From contig NZ_CP009933.1 of the NCBI RefSeq assembly GCF_000968375.1, positions 5,022,001 to 5,086,000 on the forward strand: a stretch of 64,000 nucleotides of DNA, in the 5' to 3' direction. The notes under the pieces are model-generated. The model saw only the letters and a list, made by a program, of their open reading frames with translations. It was not told the origin of the DNA and made no database searches. Source of the stretch: Clostridium scatologenes. Lineage in GTDB: Bacteria > Bacillota > Clostridia > Clostridiales > Clostridiaceae. This document shows, in pieces, positions 41,756-51,029 of this stretch. Numbering within the stretch: position 1 is the first letter of the stretch; each line of letters begins with the position of its first letter. The translations under genes were made by a program, and so were the position numbers.

Positions 41756-42988
41756 ATGTTTGATGCTAAACAAAAGGTTATGCCTAATGGAATAAGGTTA
41801 GTTACTATAAAGAAAGATACCCAAATAGCTTCTATAAATATGGGGGTTAAAATAGGTTCTATGTATGAAAACATTGACGAGAAAGGAATATGTCACTTTA
41901 TAGAACATATGCTTTTTAAGGGAACTAAGAATAGGAACAATGAAAAATTGAATATTGATTTAGAAAATTTATGTGGAGAATATAATGCCTACACAGATAA
42001 AAACAGTACAGTATATACTATCACTACATTAAATGAAGAATTAGAAAATGGAATTGAAATTTTATCCGATATGCTTAGAAATTGTATTTTTCCACAAGAT
42101 GAAATAGAAAAAGAAAGAGAGGTAATATTAGCAGAAATAAGAACAAGCAGAGATGATATAGAAGATTTAAGCTTTAAAAAAGTAAATGAAATAGCTTTTA
42201 ATAAAAGTCCTTTAAAGTATGAAATTATAGGGGATGAAAAAAGTGTTAAAAATCTTACTAGAAAAAAGATAGTAGATTTTTATGAAAAATATTATGTTCC
42301 TAACAATTGTTATATATCTATAGTTTCACCTCTTGACCATGAAGAGGTTTTTAATATAGTTTTGAAGTATTTTAATGAATGGATATGGAAAGAATTTAAA
42401 AGAAAGGAAGTTATTATAGAAAAAAATATTCCAATAAAAAAGATTTCTTATAAAAAGAATATAGAACAGAGCACAATAATTTATCTTTTTACATTTCATC
42501 ATATAACTAAAGAGGAGGAACTTGCACTTAGAATATTGAATCATAAATTTGGAGAAAGTGCTAATTCAATATTATTTAGAAAGCTTAGAGAAGAAAAGGG
42601 GTTTGCCTATGATGTATATACTGATTTGGATTTAACAAACTATGTTAAAACTCTTTATATATATACTGCTGTAGGCGAAGAAAATGTAGATGAATCATTA
42701 GAAGTAATAGATGAATGTATTAAGAAAATAAAGAATGAAGAAATAGTATTTGACAACAATACAATAAAACATATGAAAAAGGTTTTAAAAACTGCTATTG
42801 CTTTTACTTTAGAAGATGCATCAGATATAGGAAATTATGTGCTTCACCAAGCAATTGATGAAGACAACATATATAAGTTTGTTACAGATATGGATGAAAT
42901 AGAAAATGTAAAGAAGGAACATATATATAATGTTGCTAGACTTATTTTTAATGATCCAACTATACACATATTTAAAAGTGAAAAATAA
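41756..42988 (+). CDS. M16-family zinc peptidase (processing peptidase-like)
   Basis: A 410-residue metallopeptidase of the pitrilysin/mitochondrial processing peptidase type. The inverted zinc motif HFIEH is at 47-51 (HFIEHMLFKGT), with the distal zinc Glu expected in the EREVILAEI stretch. YTDKNSTVYTI and the C-terminal LREEKGFAYDVY are also family features. It matches YmxG-like enzymes but lies apart from polynucleotide phosphorylase or aspartokinase genes. AAAGGAG precedes ATG 41756; recX follows after 12 bases. Confidence 0.93.
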   Translation: MFDAKQKVMPNGIRLVTIKKDTQIASINMGVKIGSMYENIDEKGICHFIEHMLFKGTKNRNNEKLNIDLENLCGEYNAYTDKNSTVYTITTLNEELENGIEILSDMLRNCIFPQDEIEKEREVILAEIRTSRDDIEDLSFKKVNEIAFNKSPLKYEIIGDEKSVKNLTRKKIVDFYEKYYVPNNCYISIVSPLDHEEVFNIVLKYFNEWIWKEFKRKEVIIEKNIPIKKISYKKNIEQSTIIYLFTFHHITKEEELALRILNHKFGESANSILFRKLREEKGFAYDVYTDLDLTNYVKTLYIYTAVGEENVDESLEVIDECIKKIKNEEIVFDNNTIKHMKKVLKTAIAFTLEDASDIGNYVLHQAIDEDNIYKFVTDMDEIENVKKEHIYNVARLIFNDPTIHIFKSEK

Positions 42989-43000
42989 GGTGATTATATA

Positions 43001-43867
43001 ATGGAAGATTCAAAAAAAATTATTACTAAAATTGAGATTCAAAAAAGAAACAAAGATAGGGTAAATGTGTATATTAATCATGAATTTGCCTTTGCATGTA
43101 GTGCAGAATTAGTATATATTCATAATATTGAAAAAGGAAAGAGTGTGGATCTTAATTACTTAAATGAAATAATAATGGAAGACAATTATATAAAATGTAA
43201 ATCCAGCGCTCTTAAAATTATAGAAAAAGTGTACAAGACACAAGCACAGATATATTCAAAGCTTCTTGAAAAGGAATATGATGAAAAAACTGTAATTAGA
43301 ACTATAGAATTTCTAAAAAAATATGGTTTTATTAATGATGAAAAGTTTGTACAAATGTATATAAAAGATAAGTTAAAAAGCAACGGGAGAAATAAAATAA
43401 AACACGATTTGATAAAAAAAGGAATAGATGAGAAACGAATAAATGAAGGCTTTCATTCCATAACTAGTGGTGTTGAAAAAGAGACAGCAATTAAGTTAGC
43501 AGAAAAGAAATACAATTTATTGATTAAAAATGAAAAAGATTATAGAAAGATTTATAAAAAAGTAGGAGAATTTTTAATTAGAAAGGGATATAATTCAGAT
43601 ATAGTTTCAGAAGCACTAAACAATGTTGTAAAAAAAGATTTTAGTGATTTTGAGAAAAAAGATGAAATTAATGATGATGAACAAATTGACCTAGATAAAT
43701 TACGTGTGCTTGCAGAAAAAAGATATAACATAATAATAAAATCTGAGCAGGATTATAAAAAAATTTATAAAAAACTTAGTGATTATCTTTTAAGAAGAGG
43801 GTACTCATGGGAAAATATAAAAACTGTATTGAGTTCCATTGTAAGTAATGAAGATTCATATATTTAA
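43001..43867 (+). CDS. recX: Regulatory protein RecX with duplicated C-terminal module
   Basis: RecX modulates RecA filament formation. The 288-residue product is longer than many RecX proteins. It has the N-terminal YINHEFAFACSAELVYIHNIE segment, the core RTIEFLKKYGFINDEKFVQMYI and LKSNGRNKIKHDLIKKGID, and then two copies of a module: LAEKKYNLLIKNEKDYRKIY with FLIRKGYNSDIVSEAL, and LAEKRYNIIIKSEQDYKKIY with YLLRRGYSWENIKTVL. The copies are separated by an acidic linker. It is co-directional with the M16 peptidase gene 12 bases upstream. Confidence 0.9.
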   Translation: MEDSKKIITKIEIQKRNKDRVNVYINHEFAFACSAELVYIHNIEKGKSVDLNYLNEIIMEDNYIKCKSSALKIIEKVYKTQAQIYSKLLEKEYDEKTVIRTIEFLKKYGFINDEKFVQMYIKDKLKSNGRNKIKHDLIKKGIDEKRINEGFHSITSGVEKETAIKLAEKKYNLLIKNEKDYRKIYKKVGEFLIRKGYNSDIVSEALNNVVKKDFSDFEKKDEINDDEQIDLDKLRVLAEKRYNIIIKSEQDYKKIYKKLSDYLLRRGYSWENIKTVLSSIVSNEDSYI

Positions 43868-43873
43868 CAAAAA

Positions 43874-43958
43874 ACCTCTTAGTACCAAGTGTAAGTATAT
43901 ATTTTAGCTTTGTTAAGTATAGAATTATAAAGTGCCATCAGGCATAAAGTTAAGAGGT
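43874..43958 (+). promoter_or_regulatory. Inverted repeat that can sequester the ribosome site of the next gene
   Basis: ACCTCTTA (43874-43881), just after the recX stop, is perfectly complementary to TAAGAGGT (43951-43958), which includes the Shine-Dalgarno of the gene starting at 43967. Two further G-U pairs can extend the stem. A small hairpin TGCC-ATCA-GGCA lies inside the loop. It could limit translation. Confidence 0.4.
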
Positions 43959-43966
43959 GAGTATAA

Positions 43967-45151
43967 ATGTTAGGTATGAATAATATTAATATGGTAACCA
44001 TAATTCTTATTTTAATATTTCTTTATCCTTTAATAAGAGGTTTTTTGTTTAAATTTTCATCCTATGATTTAAAATCAGATATTAATGGAATTAACAGAAG
44101 TATATCTTTTATTTTAGCTTTATTTTTAGGAATCTATTTTGGAAGAAAGATATTTATTCAACATGATTCTGGTATTTACAAAAAAATATATATATTAATA
44201 CCAGCAGATTTTCTAAATTATATAGAAAGCAATGCTTTTATAATTTATGCTGTGATAATACCATTAATAATACTTATAATTTATAAAATTATTAAACTTA
44301 GTTTAGAAATTATAAATTGTTTAACTGTTTATCCTATGTTAGATATAATAGAAAAGTCTTTAAGTTCTAAAGGAAATTTCTTTAGGAGATTGACAGGTTT
44401 AGTTTTTCAATTACCCAGAGCTATATGTTATTTACTTTTAGTAACGCTTGCATTAAATATACTGTCTATGTTTAGTACAAATGCAAAGTTAAATAAGTAT
44501 TTACAAACATCAAAACCTTACAATATTATGTGTAAGGAAGCAATAATACCTATTACAAATTCAACTATAGCAAAAAAACTTCCTAGTATTATAGATAACT
44601 CTTTTAAAATTGTAATTAAGCAAGGAGAAAGCAAGGAAACTTCACCTGGAAGAGTTAATAATGATAGAACTGTAGTATATTATAATGGAGTTACTTTAGA
44701 TCAAGGGGTAAAATCTAATGATGAAATAAATAAATTTTCAAGAAGCATAGTATCAAAAGAAGATACCACAAAAAGTAAAGCAAAAATAATATATAATTGG
44801 ATAGGAAAAAATATAGCCTATGATCATGATAAAGCCAATAAGGTTTTAAACAATGATTTTAATGTACAATCTGGTGCTATATATACTTATGATACTAGAA
44901 AGGGTATTTGTTTTGATTATTCTTGTTTGTATGTGGCTATGTGTAGGGCAAATGGCATAAAGGTAAGATTGATAACAGGTGAAGGATTCAATGGAGTTAG
45001 TTGGGTAAGTCATGCATGGAATCAGGTTTATTTACCAGAAGAACAAAAGTGGATAAATGTAGATTCTACATTCTATAGGGGAGGCAATTATTTTAATAGC
45101 CAGAGATTTCAGTTAGATCATAAAAATGCACAGATAGCAGGTGAATGGTAA
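43967..45151 (+). CDS. Membrane protein with extracytoplasmic transglutaminase-like domain
   Basis: A 394-residue protein. The N-terminal 180 residues contain about four hydrophobic helices, in a CvpA-like arrangement (FSSYDLKSDINGINRSISFI). The C-terminal half is a transglutaminase-like domain with Cys315 in KGICFDYSCL, the His in SHAWNQVYL and the Asp in INVDSTFYRG, so the catalytic triad is complete. It probably acts as a thiol peptidase or cross-linker at the outer face of the membrane. AGAGGTGAG precedes ATG 43967 and may be sequestered (see the adjoining repeat). Confidence 0.88.
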   Translation: MLGMNNINMVTIILILIFLYPLIRGFLFKFSSYDLKSDINGINRSISFILALFLGIYFGRKIFIQHDSGIYKKIYILIPADFLNYIESNAFIIYAVIIPLIILIIYKIIKLSLEIINCLTVYPMLDIIEKSLSSKGNFFRRLTGLVFQLPRAICYLLLVTLALNILSMFSTNAKLNKYLQTSKPYNIMCKEAIIPITNSTIAKKLPSIIDNSFKIVIKQGESKETSPGRVNNDRTVVYYNGVTLDQGVKSNDEINKFSRSIVSKEDTTKSKAKIIYNWIGKNIAYDHDKANKVLNNDFNVQSGAIYTYDTRKGICFDYSCLYVAMCRANGIKVRLITGEGFNGVSWVSHAWNQVYLPEEQKWINVDSTFYRGGNYFNSQRFQLDHKNAQIAGEW

Positions 45152-45222
45152 AATGCTTATTTTTCTTAAAAAATCTAATATCTTGTGTATTTATGAATGA
45201 TAGAATTTAGGGGATGATATGA

Positions 45223-46074
45223 ATGGAAAAATACGAAGAAAGGATTAGAAAAAATAAAGTAAGACAAAGAAGAAATCTTATATTATCAGTTATTTCTTTA
45301 TTAATTCTATTTTCAGTTGGTTTTTTCATAGGGGGGAAGATATCAGCCAGAAAAAATGTTATAGTAAATGCTGCGAATTTAAAGGAACAGCAGAAAAAAT
45401 TAGATCAAGAAACTATGAATAAAAGAGAAAACAATGTGAATCCTAATAATACGAAAGATGAAGGAGCCTTTGATCCTTATAAATCAGATGGTAAGAAAGT
45501 AGTATATTTAACTTTTGATGATGGACCATCTACAAATAATACACCTAAAATATTAGATATACTTAAAAAATTTAATGTAAAGGCAACTTTTTTTGTTATT
45601 GGACAAAATGCTGAACAAAATAAAGATTTGGTAAAAAGAGAAATATCAGAAGGACATGTAGTAGGTAATCACACATATACACATGACATGCACTATGTAT
45701 ATTCTGATCCTAAAGTTTTTATTAATGACCTGGATAAGTGCAATAATGTATTGAAATCCATTATAGGAAGTAAATATAGTTTAAAGCTTATAAGATTTCC
45801 AGGAGGATCTTTTGGACAAAGATTGGCTCCATTTAGACAGGAAGTTAAAAAATCAGGATATCATTACGTGGATTGGAATGATCTAACAGGAGATGCAGAA
45901 CATAATAGTGTTCCTGTAAGTAGTCTAATCAATAAAGTTAAGACCTATGGTAATCAAGATCATTTAGTAATTTTGATGCATGATGCACCGGCTAAAGTGA
46001 CAACTGTACAAGCATTGCCGCAGGTAATAGAATATTTTAAAGCAAAAGGGTACTCATTTGAAACTTTAAAATAA
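45223..46074 (+). CDS. Polysaccharide (peptidoglycan) deacetylase
   Basis: A 283-residue membrane-anchored NodB-domain deacetylase, which removes acetyl groups from N-acetylglucosamine or N-acetylmuramic acid in the wall. It has one N-terminal helix at about 17-36 and a Lys/Asn-rich spacer. Motif 1 is YLTFDDGPS (general-base Asp), motif 2 VGNHTYTHDMHY (metal His pair) and motif 3 IRFPGGSFG. A later LIVILMHDAP-like stretch (VILMHDAPA) carries the catalytic His. Such enzymes protect against lysozyme. AGGGGAT precedes the ATG at 45223. It ends at a bidirectional terminator. Confidence 0.93.
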   Translation: MEKYEERIRKNKVRQRRNLILSVISLLILFSVGFFIGGKISARKNVIVNAANLKEQQKKLDQETMNKRENNVNPNNTKDEGAFDPYKSDGKKVVYLTFDDGPSTNNTPKILDILKKFNVKATFFVIGQNAEQNKDLVKREISEGHVVGNHTYTHDMHYVYSDPKVFINDLDKCNNVLKSIIGSKYSLKLIRFPGGSFGQRLAPFRQEVKKSGYHYVDWNDLTGDAEHNSVPVSSLINKVKTYGNQDHLVILMHDAPAKVTTVQALPQVIEYFKAKGYSFETLK

Positions 46075-46125
46075 TCAAAGTAGAAAAACATAGAATTTCA
46101 TCATAACCTATATTAGATAATATAA

Positions 46126-46166
46126 AATAAGTGCAGAAAAACACAAAAGTTTATTCTGCACTTATT
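46126..46166. terminator. Bidirectional terminator between deacetylase and TPR genes
   Basis: Perfect 13-bp inverted repeat AATAAGTGCAGAA / TTCTGCACTTATT with a 15-base loop, immediately adjacent to the stop of the convergent TPR gene. Confidence 0.85.
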
Positions 46167-46520
46167 CTATTTAGACAAATGTTTTTTTATTATAATATTT
46201 ATTGCTTTTTCACAATCGACATCATCATTGTTTAAACACCAAGCCATATTAAAGTATATTAGGGCTTTTTTGTTATCATTAAGCATTACATAGCAATATG
46301 CAAGATTAAAAAAGTATTTACTTTCCTTTTTTATCATGATAGCTGATTTAAGTAGAGAAATTGCTTTTTTATACTCTTTAAGCTTTATAAAACATACTGC
46401 TGAATTATAAAGAGCTGCAGATTCATTATCTTTATATTGAACAGCTTTTTGGTAAAGATTAATAGCATTCTGATAATCTTTTGCATTATAATACTCATTG
46501 GCTTTGTGAAAGTAACTCAT
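46167..46520 (-). CDS. Small TPR-repeat protein
   Basis: A 117-residue protein made of about three tetratricopeptide repeats (YHKANEYYNAKDYQNAINLY-like, then AALYNSAVCFIKLKEYKKAI, then FFNLAYCYVMLNDNKKALIY). TPR domains mediate protein-protein contacts; no partner can be named. The start is the ATG at 46520 behind GAGGAGG; an in-frame TTG 15 bases upstream overlaps that site. No signal peptide. Confidence 0.85.
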   Translation of the reverse strand: MSYFHKANEYYNAKDYQNAINLYQKAVQYKDNESAALYNSAVCFIKLKEYKKAISLLKSAIMIKKESKYFFNLAYCYVMLNDNKKALIYFNMAWCLNNDDVDCEKAINIIIKKHLSK

Positions 46521-46670
46521 GTGAATCCTCCTCAAGTTTTTATATGAATTTATCTACGCGTACAATTTGTTAACTATTATATTTTATGGATTATATTAAA
46601 TTTATATCCATGTTTTGAGAAAAGTATTCCACATTAGCTACAAAAAATGTTTGTTAGTATTTTTAAAGAT

Positions 46671-47690
46671 TTATTTAATAGCTTTTTCAGCAAAACTATT
46701 ATTTACTATTTTATTGAAAGCTGGTCTTTGAGGAATAAGACTTTGATTGTAGGATTGAATTATATCCATAAGTCTGTTAAGATTTTCTTCTTTCATCACA
46801 GGTGTTGAAGCAAAGGCATTTATTGATCTATAATTTTTTATTACAGATACAATTATACTTTCATCAGTTCCAGGAAAGAAAGATTTTATGGATTTTGCTA
46901 CCTCTTCATCATTGTGATTTTGAACCCAAATTTGTCCTTTATAAATGGCTTTGGTAAACTTTTCTATAATTTGAGGGTTTTTATCCATATAGGATTTTGT
47001 TGAAAAGTAGCAGGTATAAGGTATAACTCCAGCAGACTTTCCTATGGAAGCAACAATATATCCAGATTTATCTTGTTGAAGCATACTTCCTGTAGGCTCA
47101 AAAAGAGCTACATAATCTCCTGTACCAGCTTTAAATGCTCCAGCAGTAGCAGTATAAGCAATGTTCGTTAAAAGATTTACATCTTTTCCAGGTTGAATAC
47201 CATGATTCTTTAAAACATATTCTAAACTCATTTCAGGAACACCACCAGGTCTTCCACCTATGATGCTTTTACCTTTTACATCTTCCCATTTAAAATCTTT
47301 TACATCATGACGTCCTACAAGAAAAGAACCATCTGTTTGAGTAAGTTCCGCAAAAAGAATGGGGTAATCTTCTTTATTTTGATTGTTGATATATATTACT
47401 TGCTCTGGTCCACAGAAACCAATATCACAGCTTTTACTTAATACTTGTTGCATAGTTTTATCAGCCCCTTGACCAGTACTAAGATCTATGTTTATACCTT
47501 CCTCTTTAAAAAATCCTTGATTTATAGCTGCATACATTGGAGCATAGAAAACAGAACGAGCAACTTCATTTAATTTTACAGTAGTAACAGTACTAGTAGA
47601 TTTCTTATTACCACCACAACCAGCAAAAATAGCAGCAACAAATACAAAACTTAGTAGAAGTGAAAAAGTATGAAATTTTTTATTTTTCAT
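46671..47690 (-). CDS. ABC-type substrate-binding lipoprotein, NMT1/SsuA-like
   Basis: A 339-residue lipoprotein (signal then lipobox FAGC) of the nitrate/sulfonate/taurine/thiamine-precursor binding group. Typical segments are FYAPMYAAINQGFFKEEGI, GADKTMQQVLSKSCDIGF, the KGKSIIGGRPGGVPEMSLEY loop and ALFEPTGSM. The nature of the ligand is unclear. The matching permease and ATPase genes are absent from the neighbourhood, which is unusual because these three genes normally cluster. CGGAGGA precedes the ATG. Confidence 0.9.
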   Translation of the reverse strand: MKNKKFHTFSLLLSFVFVAAIFAGCGGNKKSTSTVTTVKLNEVARSVFYAPMYAAINQGFFKEEGINIDLSTGQGADKTMQQVLSKSCDIGFCGPEQVIYINNQNKEDYPILFAELTQTDGSFLVGRHDVKDFKWEDVKGKSIIGGRPGGVPEMSLEYVLKNHGIQPGKDVNLLTNIAYTATAGAFKAGTGDYVALFEPTGSMLQQDKSGYIVASIGKSAGVIPYTCYFSTKSYMDKNPQIIEKFTKAIYKGQIWVQNHNDEEVAKSIKSFFPGTDESIIVSVIKNYRSINAFASTPVMKEENLNRLMDIIQSYNQSLIPQRPAFNKIVNNSFAEKAIK

Positions 47691-47797
47691 AATATATCCT
47701 CCGATGTTTTTTATATCAATTCATAATATGAGCTTTAAAGAGATTGTGTTAAAGTTTTTATTATTAAATTTATAAAAATATACTTTGATATAAAAAG

Positions 47798-47806
47798 TGG
47801 TATAAT
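47798..47806 (+). promoter_or_regulatory. Extended -10 promoter for the antiterminator gene
   Basis: TGGTATAAT fits TG-N-TATAAT, 82 bases upstream of the TTG start. No RAT-like antiterminator hairpin is evident in the leader. Confidence 0.45.
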
Positions 47807-47887
47807 AAATGTATGTTTGTGATCGGAATATTATAGCAAAATTTTATATATTTCAGTTGAAATGTAATAAGAATAGGAGGGGAACAT

Positions 47888-48715
47888 TTGGAACAGTATA
47901 TAGTAAAAAAAGTTTTAAATAATAATGTTGTAATTGCTGAAAAGAATGCAGAAGAATTTGTTATAGTTGGAAAAGCTATTGGATTTAATTGTCACAAGGG
48001 AGCTGAAATAGGAGAAGATAAAGTTGAAGGAATATTTGTTAAGCAGTCAGCAAAATCCAATGAAGAATTTAATGAAGTATTAAAAAAGATTAATAGTGAG
48101 ATTATAGGTATTTCAGAAGAAATAATTTCATTATGTGAAAAAGAATTAGAACAAAAAATTAGTGAAGCCATACATATATCCCTTCCAGACCACATTAATT
48201 TTGCAATTACAAGAATTAAAGAAGGAATAAAAATTGAAAATCCATTTTTAAGCGAACTAGAAGTATTATATCCAAAGGAATATAAATTAGCAAAAAAGGC
48301 ACTTGAAATGATTAATGATAGATTTCAGGTAAATTTACCTGAAGATGAAATAGGATTTATATGTATGCATATTAATGCAGCTATCAGTGAAAAAAAAGTG
48401 AGTGATACTTTAGTACATACTAAAAAGATAAATGAAATCATGCAGTTTATATTTAAATTATTAAAAAAGAAAATTGATACAAAATCTTTAAGTTACATAA
48501 GAACGATTACACACTTAAATTTCATGATAGAAAGAATATTGAACAAGAAATCCATTAAAAATAATTTGCTTGATGCTATAAAAAAGGAATATTATAATGA
48601 GTACGGAATAGCAATTAAAGTTGCTATGAAAATTGAAGATCTATTTTGTGTGAATGTTCCAGAAGATGAAATTGGATATATTACTTTACATATAAATCGA
48701 ATTAAAGATATATAG
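47888..48715 (+). CDS. BglG-family transcriptional antiterminator (GlcT/LicT-like)
   Basis: A 275-residue RNA-binding antiterminator. The N-terminal CAT RNA-binding domain spans 1-58 (YIVKKVLNNNVVIA, then KAIGFNCHKGAEI). PRD1 and PRD2 follow, each with the conserved His pair: PDHINFAITRI and GFICMHINAA in PRD1, RTITHLNFMIERI and GYITLHINRI in PRD2. PTS proteins phosphorylate these His residues to set activity according to sugar supply. It directly precedes the EIICBA gene, its most likely target. The start is TTG 47888, 7 bases behind AGGAGG. Confidence 0.93.
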   Translation: MEQYIVKKVLNNNVVIAEKNAEEFVIVGKAIGFNCHKGAEIGEDKVEGIFVKQSAKSNEEFNEVLKKINSEIIGISEEIISLCEKELEQKISEAIHISLPDHINFAITRIKEGIKIENPFLSELEVLYPKEYKLAKKALEMINDRFQVNLPEDEIGFICMHINAAISEKKVSDTLVHTKKINEIMQFIFKLLKKKIDTKSLSYIRTITHLNFMIERILNKKSIKNNLLDAIKKEYYNEYGIAIKVAMKIEDLFCVNVPEDEIGYITLHINRIKDI

Positions 48716-48752
48716 GCAATGTTACTATTAAATTAGGCATGAGCTTAAAGAA

Positions 48753-48781
48753 GTAGCTATTTGTATAGCTATTGTATTTTT
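48753..48781 (+). terminator. Hairpin terminator between antiterminator and PTS genes
   Basis: GTAGCTAT-TTGT-ATAGCTAT stem followed by TGTATTTTT. It could be a simple terminator or the target of the antiterminator; a RAT sequence overlapping it was not recognised. Confidence 0.5.
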
Positions 48782-48910
48782 GCTGATGTCTTTTAATTTT
48801 CAATTATATAAACTGATGTGCTGGGATATATTAAAAACAATATAATAGTCTGTTTTTTATATTTAATTATTGAAACCTTTTGGATAAAAACATAAATAGG
48901 AGGAAATTGT

Positions 48911-50923
48911 GTGGAAAAGTTATTTTCAGTATTGCAGAAAATTGGTAAATCTTTGATGCTTCCAGTATCAGTTTTGCCAGCAGCTGGATTGTTATTAAGA
49001 TTTGGTCAGCCAGATTTATTAAATTTAGCTTATGTAGCTAAAGCAGGAGATGCTATTTTTACTAATTTACCAATGATTTTTGCAGTTGGAGTAGCAATTG
49101 GATTTTCAGGAGGAGAAGCAGTTGCAGCGTTAGCAGCAGTAGTTGGACAGCTTATACTTGAAGCTGTAATAAAAGTGGCTAGTTCTAATGCTGCAGAAGT
49201 ATTGGCAGCAAAAGTCGCTTCTGAGCAGCATATGGCATTTGCAGCCTTTATGAAAACTGCAGCTTATACAGACATAGTTTCAAAGACTACAATTAACATG
49301 GGGGTTTTTGGAGGGATTTGCATAGGGTTGATTGCTGGAGTACTATATAATGAATTCCATAATATTAGGTTGCCACAAGTTTTAGGATTCTTTGGTGGAA
49401 AAAGATTTGTACCAATTATTACAGCTATTGCAGCTTTAATATTTGGAATAGCAGGTGTAAATGTTTGGACCCCAATTCAAAATGGAATTAACATATTTTC
49501 ACAATGGGCAGATACATCTATACTCGGACCAGCATTCTATGCAGCTGGTAAGAGACTATTAATTCCAGTTGGATTACATCATATGTATTATCCAGCATTT
49601 TTATATCAATTTGGAGAATATGTTTCAGGTGGTGTAACTTATTTTGGTGATTCAGCTAGATACTTTCATGGTGACCCTACTGCGGGAGTATTTATGGCAT
49701 CAGAATTTCCAATTTTAATGTTTGGTCTTCCAGGAGCGGCAACTGCTATGATTATGGCTTCTAAGAAAGAAAAAAGAAAACAAATAGCCGGTATGATGAC
49801 TACTGCAGCTTTTGTTGCATTTCTAACTGGAATAACAGAGCCAATTGAGTTCTCTTTCATATTTGTAGCACCAATATTATTTATATTCCATGTATTTGCA
49901 GCATTTTCATCTGGAATTGTTACTAGCTTATTGCACATTAGACTAGGATATACATTTTCAGCATCATTTATTGATTATTTGTTAGGATTTAAATTTGCGG
50001 GTCATCCACTGCTTATTTGGCCAATAGGTATAGTATATTTTGCTATATATTTTTGTGTATTTTATTTTACAATTAAAAAAATAGATATAAAGACACCGGG
50101 TAGAGGAGATGAAGATAGTTTAGAAGTATTCAATATAAATTCTAAAGGTAGTGAAAAAGCAGCCAAAGTTTTAGAAGCTGTTGGTGGAAAAGATAACATT
50201 GAAGCTTTAGATGCATGTATTACACGTTTAAGATTTGCTTTAAAAGATGTTTCAAGGGTTGATAAGGATAGGTTAAATGTCCTTGGAGCAGCTGGTGTGT
50301 TGATAATTGGAAATAGTGCTCAGGCTATTTTTGGTACAGAAGCAGAAAAAATTAAAGATGACATAAAAGCTATTATTGCAAATGAAGTAATTGTAAAGAA
50401 TTCAGATAACAATCAAATCTTGTCAAACAATAAATTTGAAATGGATGGAAATAAAAAAGATTCAAATAGATCACATACACTATTTAATCCTGTGGATGGA
50501 GAAATAGTTGAATTAGAGCAAGTGCCAGATGATGTTTTTTCAGATAAAATGTTAGGTGATGGATTTGCTGTTATACCAAAAGGGAATAAGATATATTCTC
50601 CTGTAGATGGTAAGATAAAGGTATTATTTCCTACTAAACATGCAATTGCTATTGTAACAGATGATGGATTAGAAGTATTGGTACATGTAGGTATTGATAC
50701 TGTAAAATTGAATGGTGAAGGATTTACAGCACATGTAAAAAAAGAAGATAAAGTTAAAAAGGGAGATTTACTTTTGAATTTCGATTATAAGGTAATTAAA
50801 GAGAAAGCTAAAAGTATAATTACACCAGTAATTATTACTAATATGAATTCTGTAGAAAGTATTAGTATAGATTTAGGAAAGAAGAAACATGGTAAAAGTG
50901 CAGCAATAATAAACATGAAGTAA
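48911..50923 (+). CDS. nagE: PTS system EIICBA, N-acetylglucosamine/glucose type
   Basis: A 670-residue fusion of three PTS domains that imports and phosphorylates a hexose. EIIC (1 to about 400, roughly 10 helices) opens with LPVSVLPAAGLLLRFGQPDL and contains FFGGKRFVPI, GLPGAATAMI and GITEPIEFSF; these are closest to NagE among the sequences I recall. EIIB carries the phosphorylated Cys436 in DACITRLRF. EIIA carries the phosphorylated His592 in LVHVGIDTV. A PtsG-type glucose role is the alternative. The start is GTG 48911 behind AGGAGGA. It follows the antiterminator gene. Confidence 0.9.
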   Translation: MEKLFSVLQKIGKSLMLPVSVLPAAGLLLRFGQPDLLNLAYVAKAGDAIFTNLPMIFAVGVAIGFSGGEAVAALAAVVGQLILEAVIKVASSNAAEVLAAKVASEQHMAFAAFMKTAAYTDIVSKTTINMGVFGGICIGLIAGVLYNEFHNIRLPQVLGFFGGKRFVPIITAIAALIFGIAGVNVWTPIQNGINIFSQWADTSILGPAFYAAGKRLLIPVGLHHMYYPAFLYQFGEYVSGGVTYFGDSARYFHGDPTAGVFMASEFPILMFGLPGAATAMIMASKKEKRKQIAGMMTTAAFVAFLTGITEPIEFSFIFVAPILFIFHVFAAFSSGIVTSLLHIRLGYTFSASFIDYLLGFKFAGHPLLIWPIGIVYFAIYFCVFYFTIKKIDIKTPGRGDEDSLEVFNINSKGSEKAAKVLEAVGGKDNIEALDACITRLRFALKDVSRVDKDRLNVLGAAGVLIIGNSAQAIFGTEAEKIKDDIKAIIANEVIVKNSDNNQILSNNKFEMDGNKKDSNRSHTLFNPVDGEIVELEQVPDDVFSDKMLGDGFAVIPKGNKIYSPVDGKIKVLFPTKHAIAIVTDDGLEVLVHVGIDTVKLNGEGFTAHVKKEDKVKKGDLLLNFDYKVIKEKAKSIITPVIITNMNSVESISIDLGKKKHGKSAAIINMK

Positions 50924-50985
50924 GTTGATTAAGTCAAAATTTTATATGTATAAAATTTGAATTAAATAAATTATAAAGAATATAC

Positions 50986-51013
50986 TTGACAGTTTAATAA
51001 TTAAGGTTATAAT
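50986..51013 (+). promoter_or_regulatory. Vegetative promoter of the valS transcript
   Basis: Consensus TTGACA and TATAAT separated by 16 bases, placing the transcript start near 51020, ahead of the T-box leader. Confidence 0.8.
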
Positions 51014-51029
51014 AATATTTAAGTTAACA

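Noticed and set aside
48716..48910. RAT antiterminator target ahead of the PTS gene
   Set aside because: A simple hairpin terminator is present, but no sequence resembling the known RAT consensus overlaps it, so the target of the antiterminator remains unassigned.
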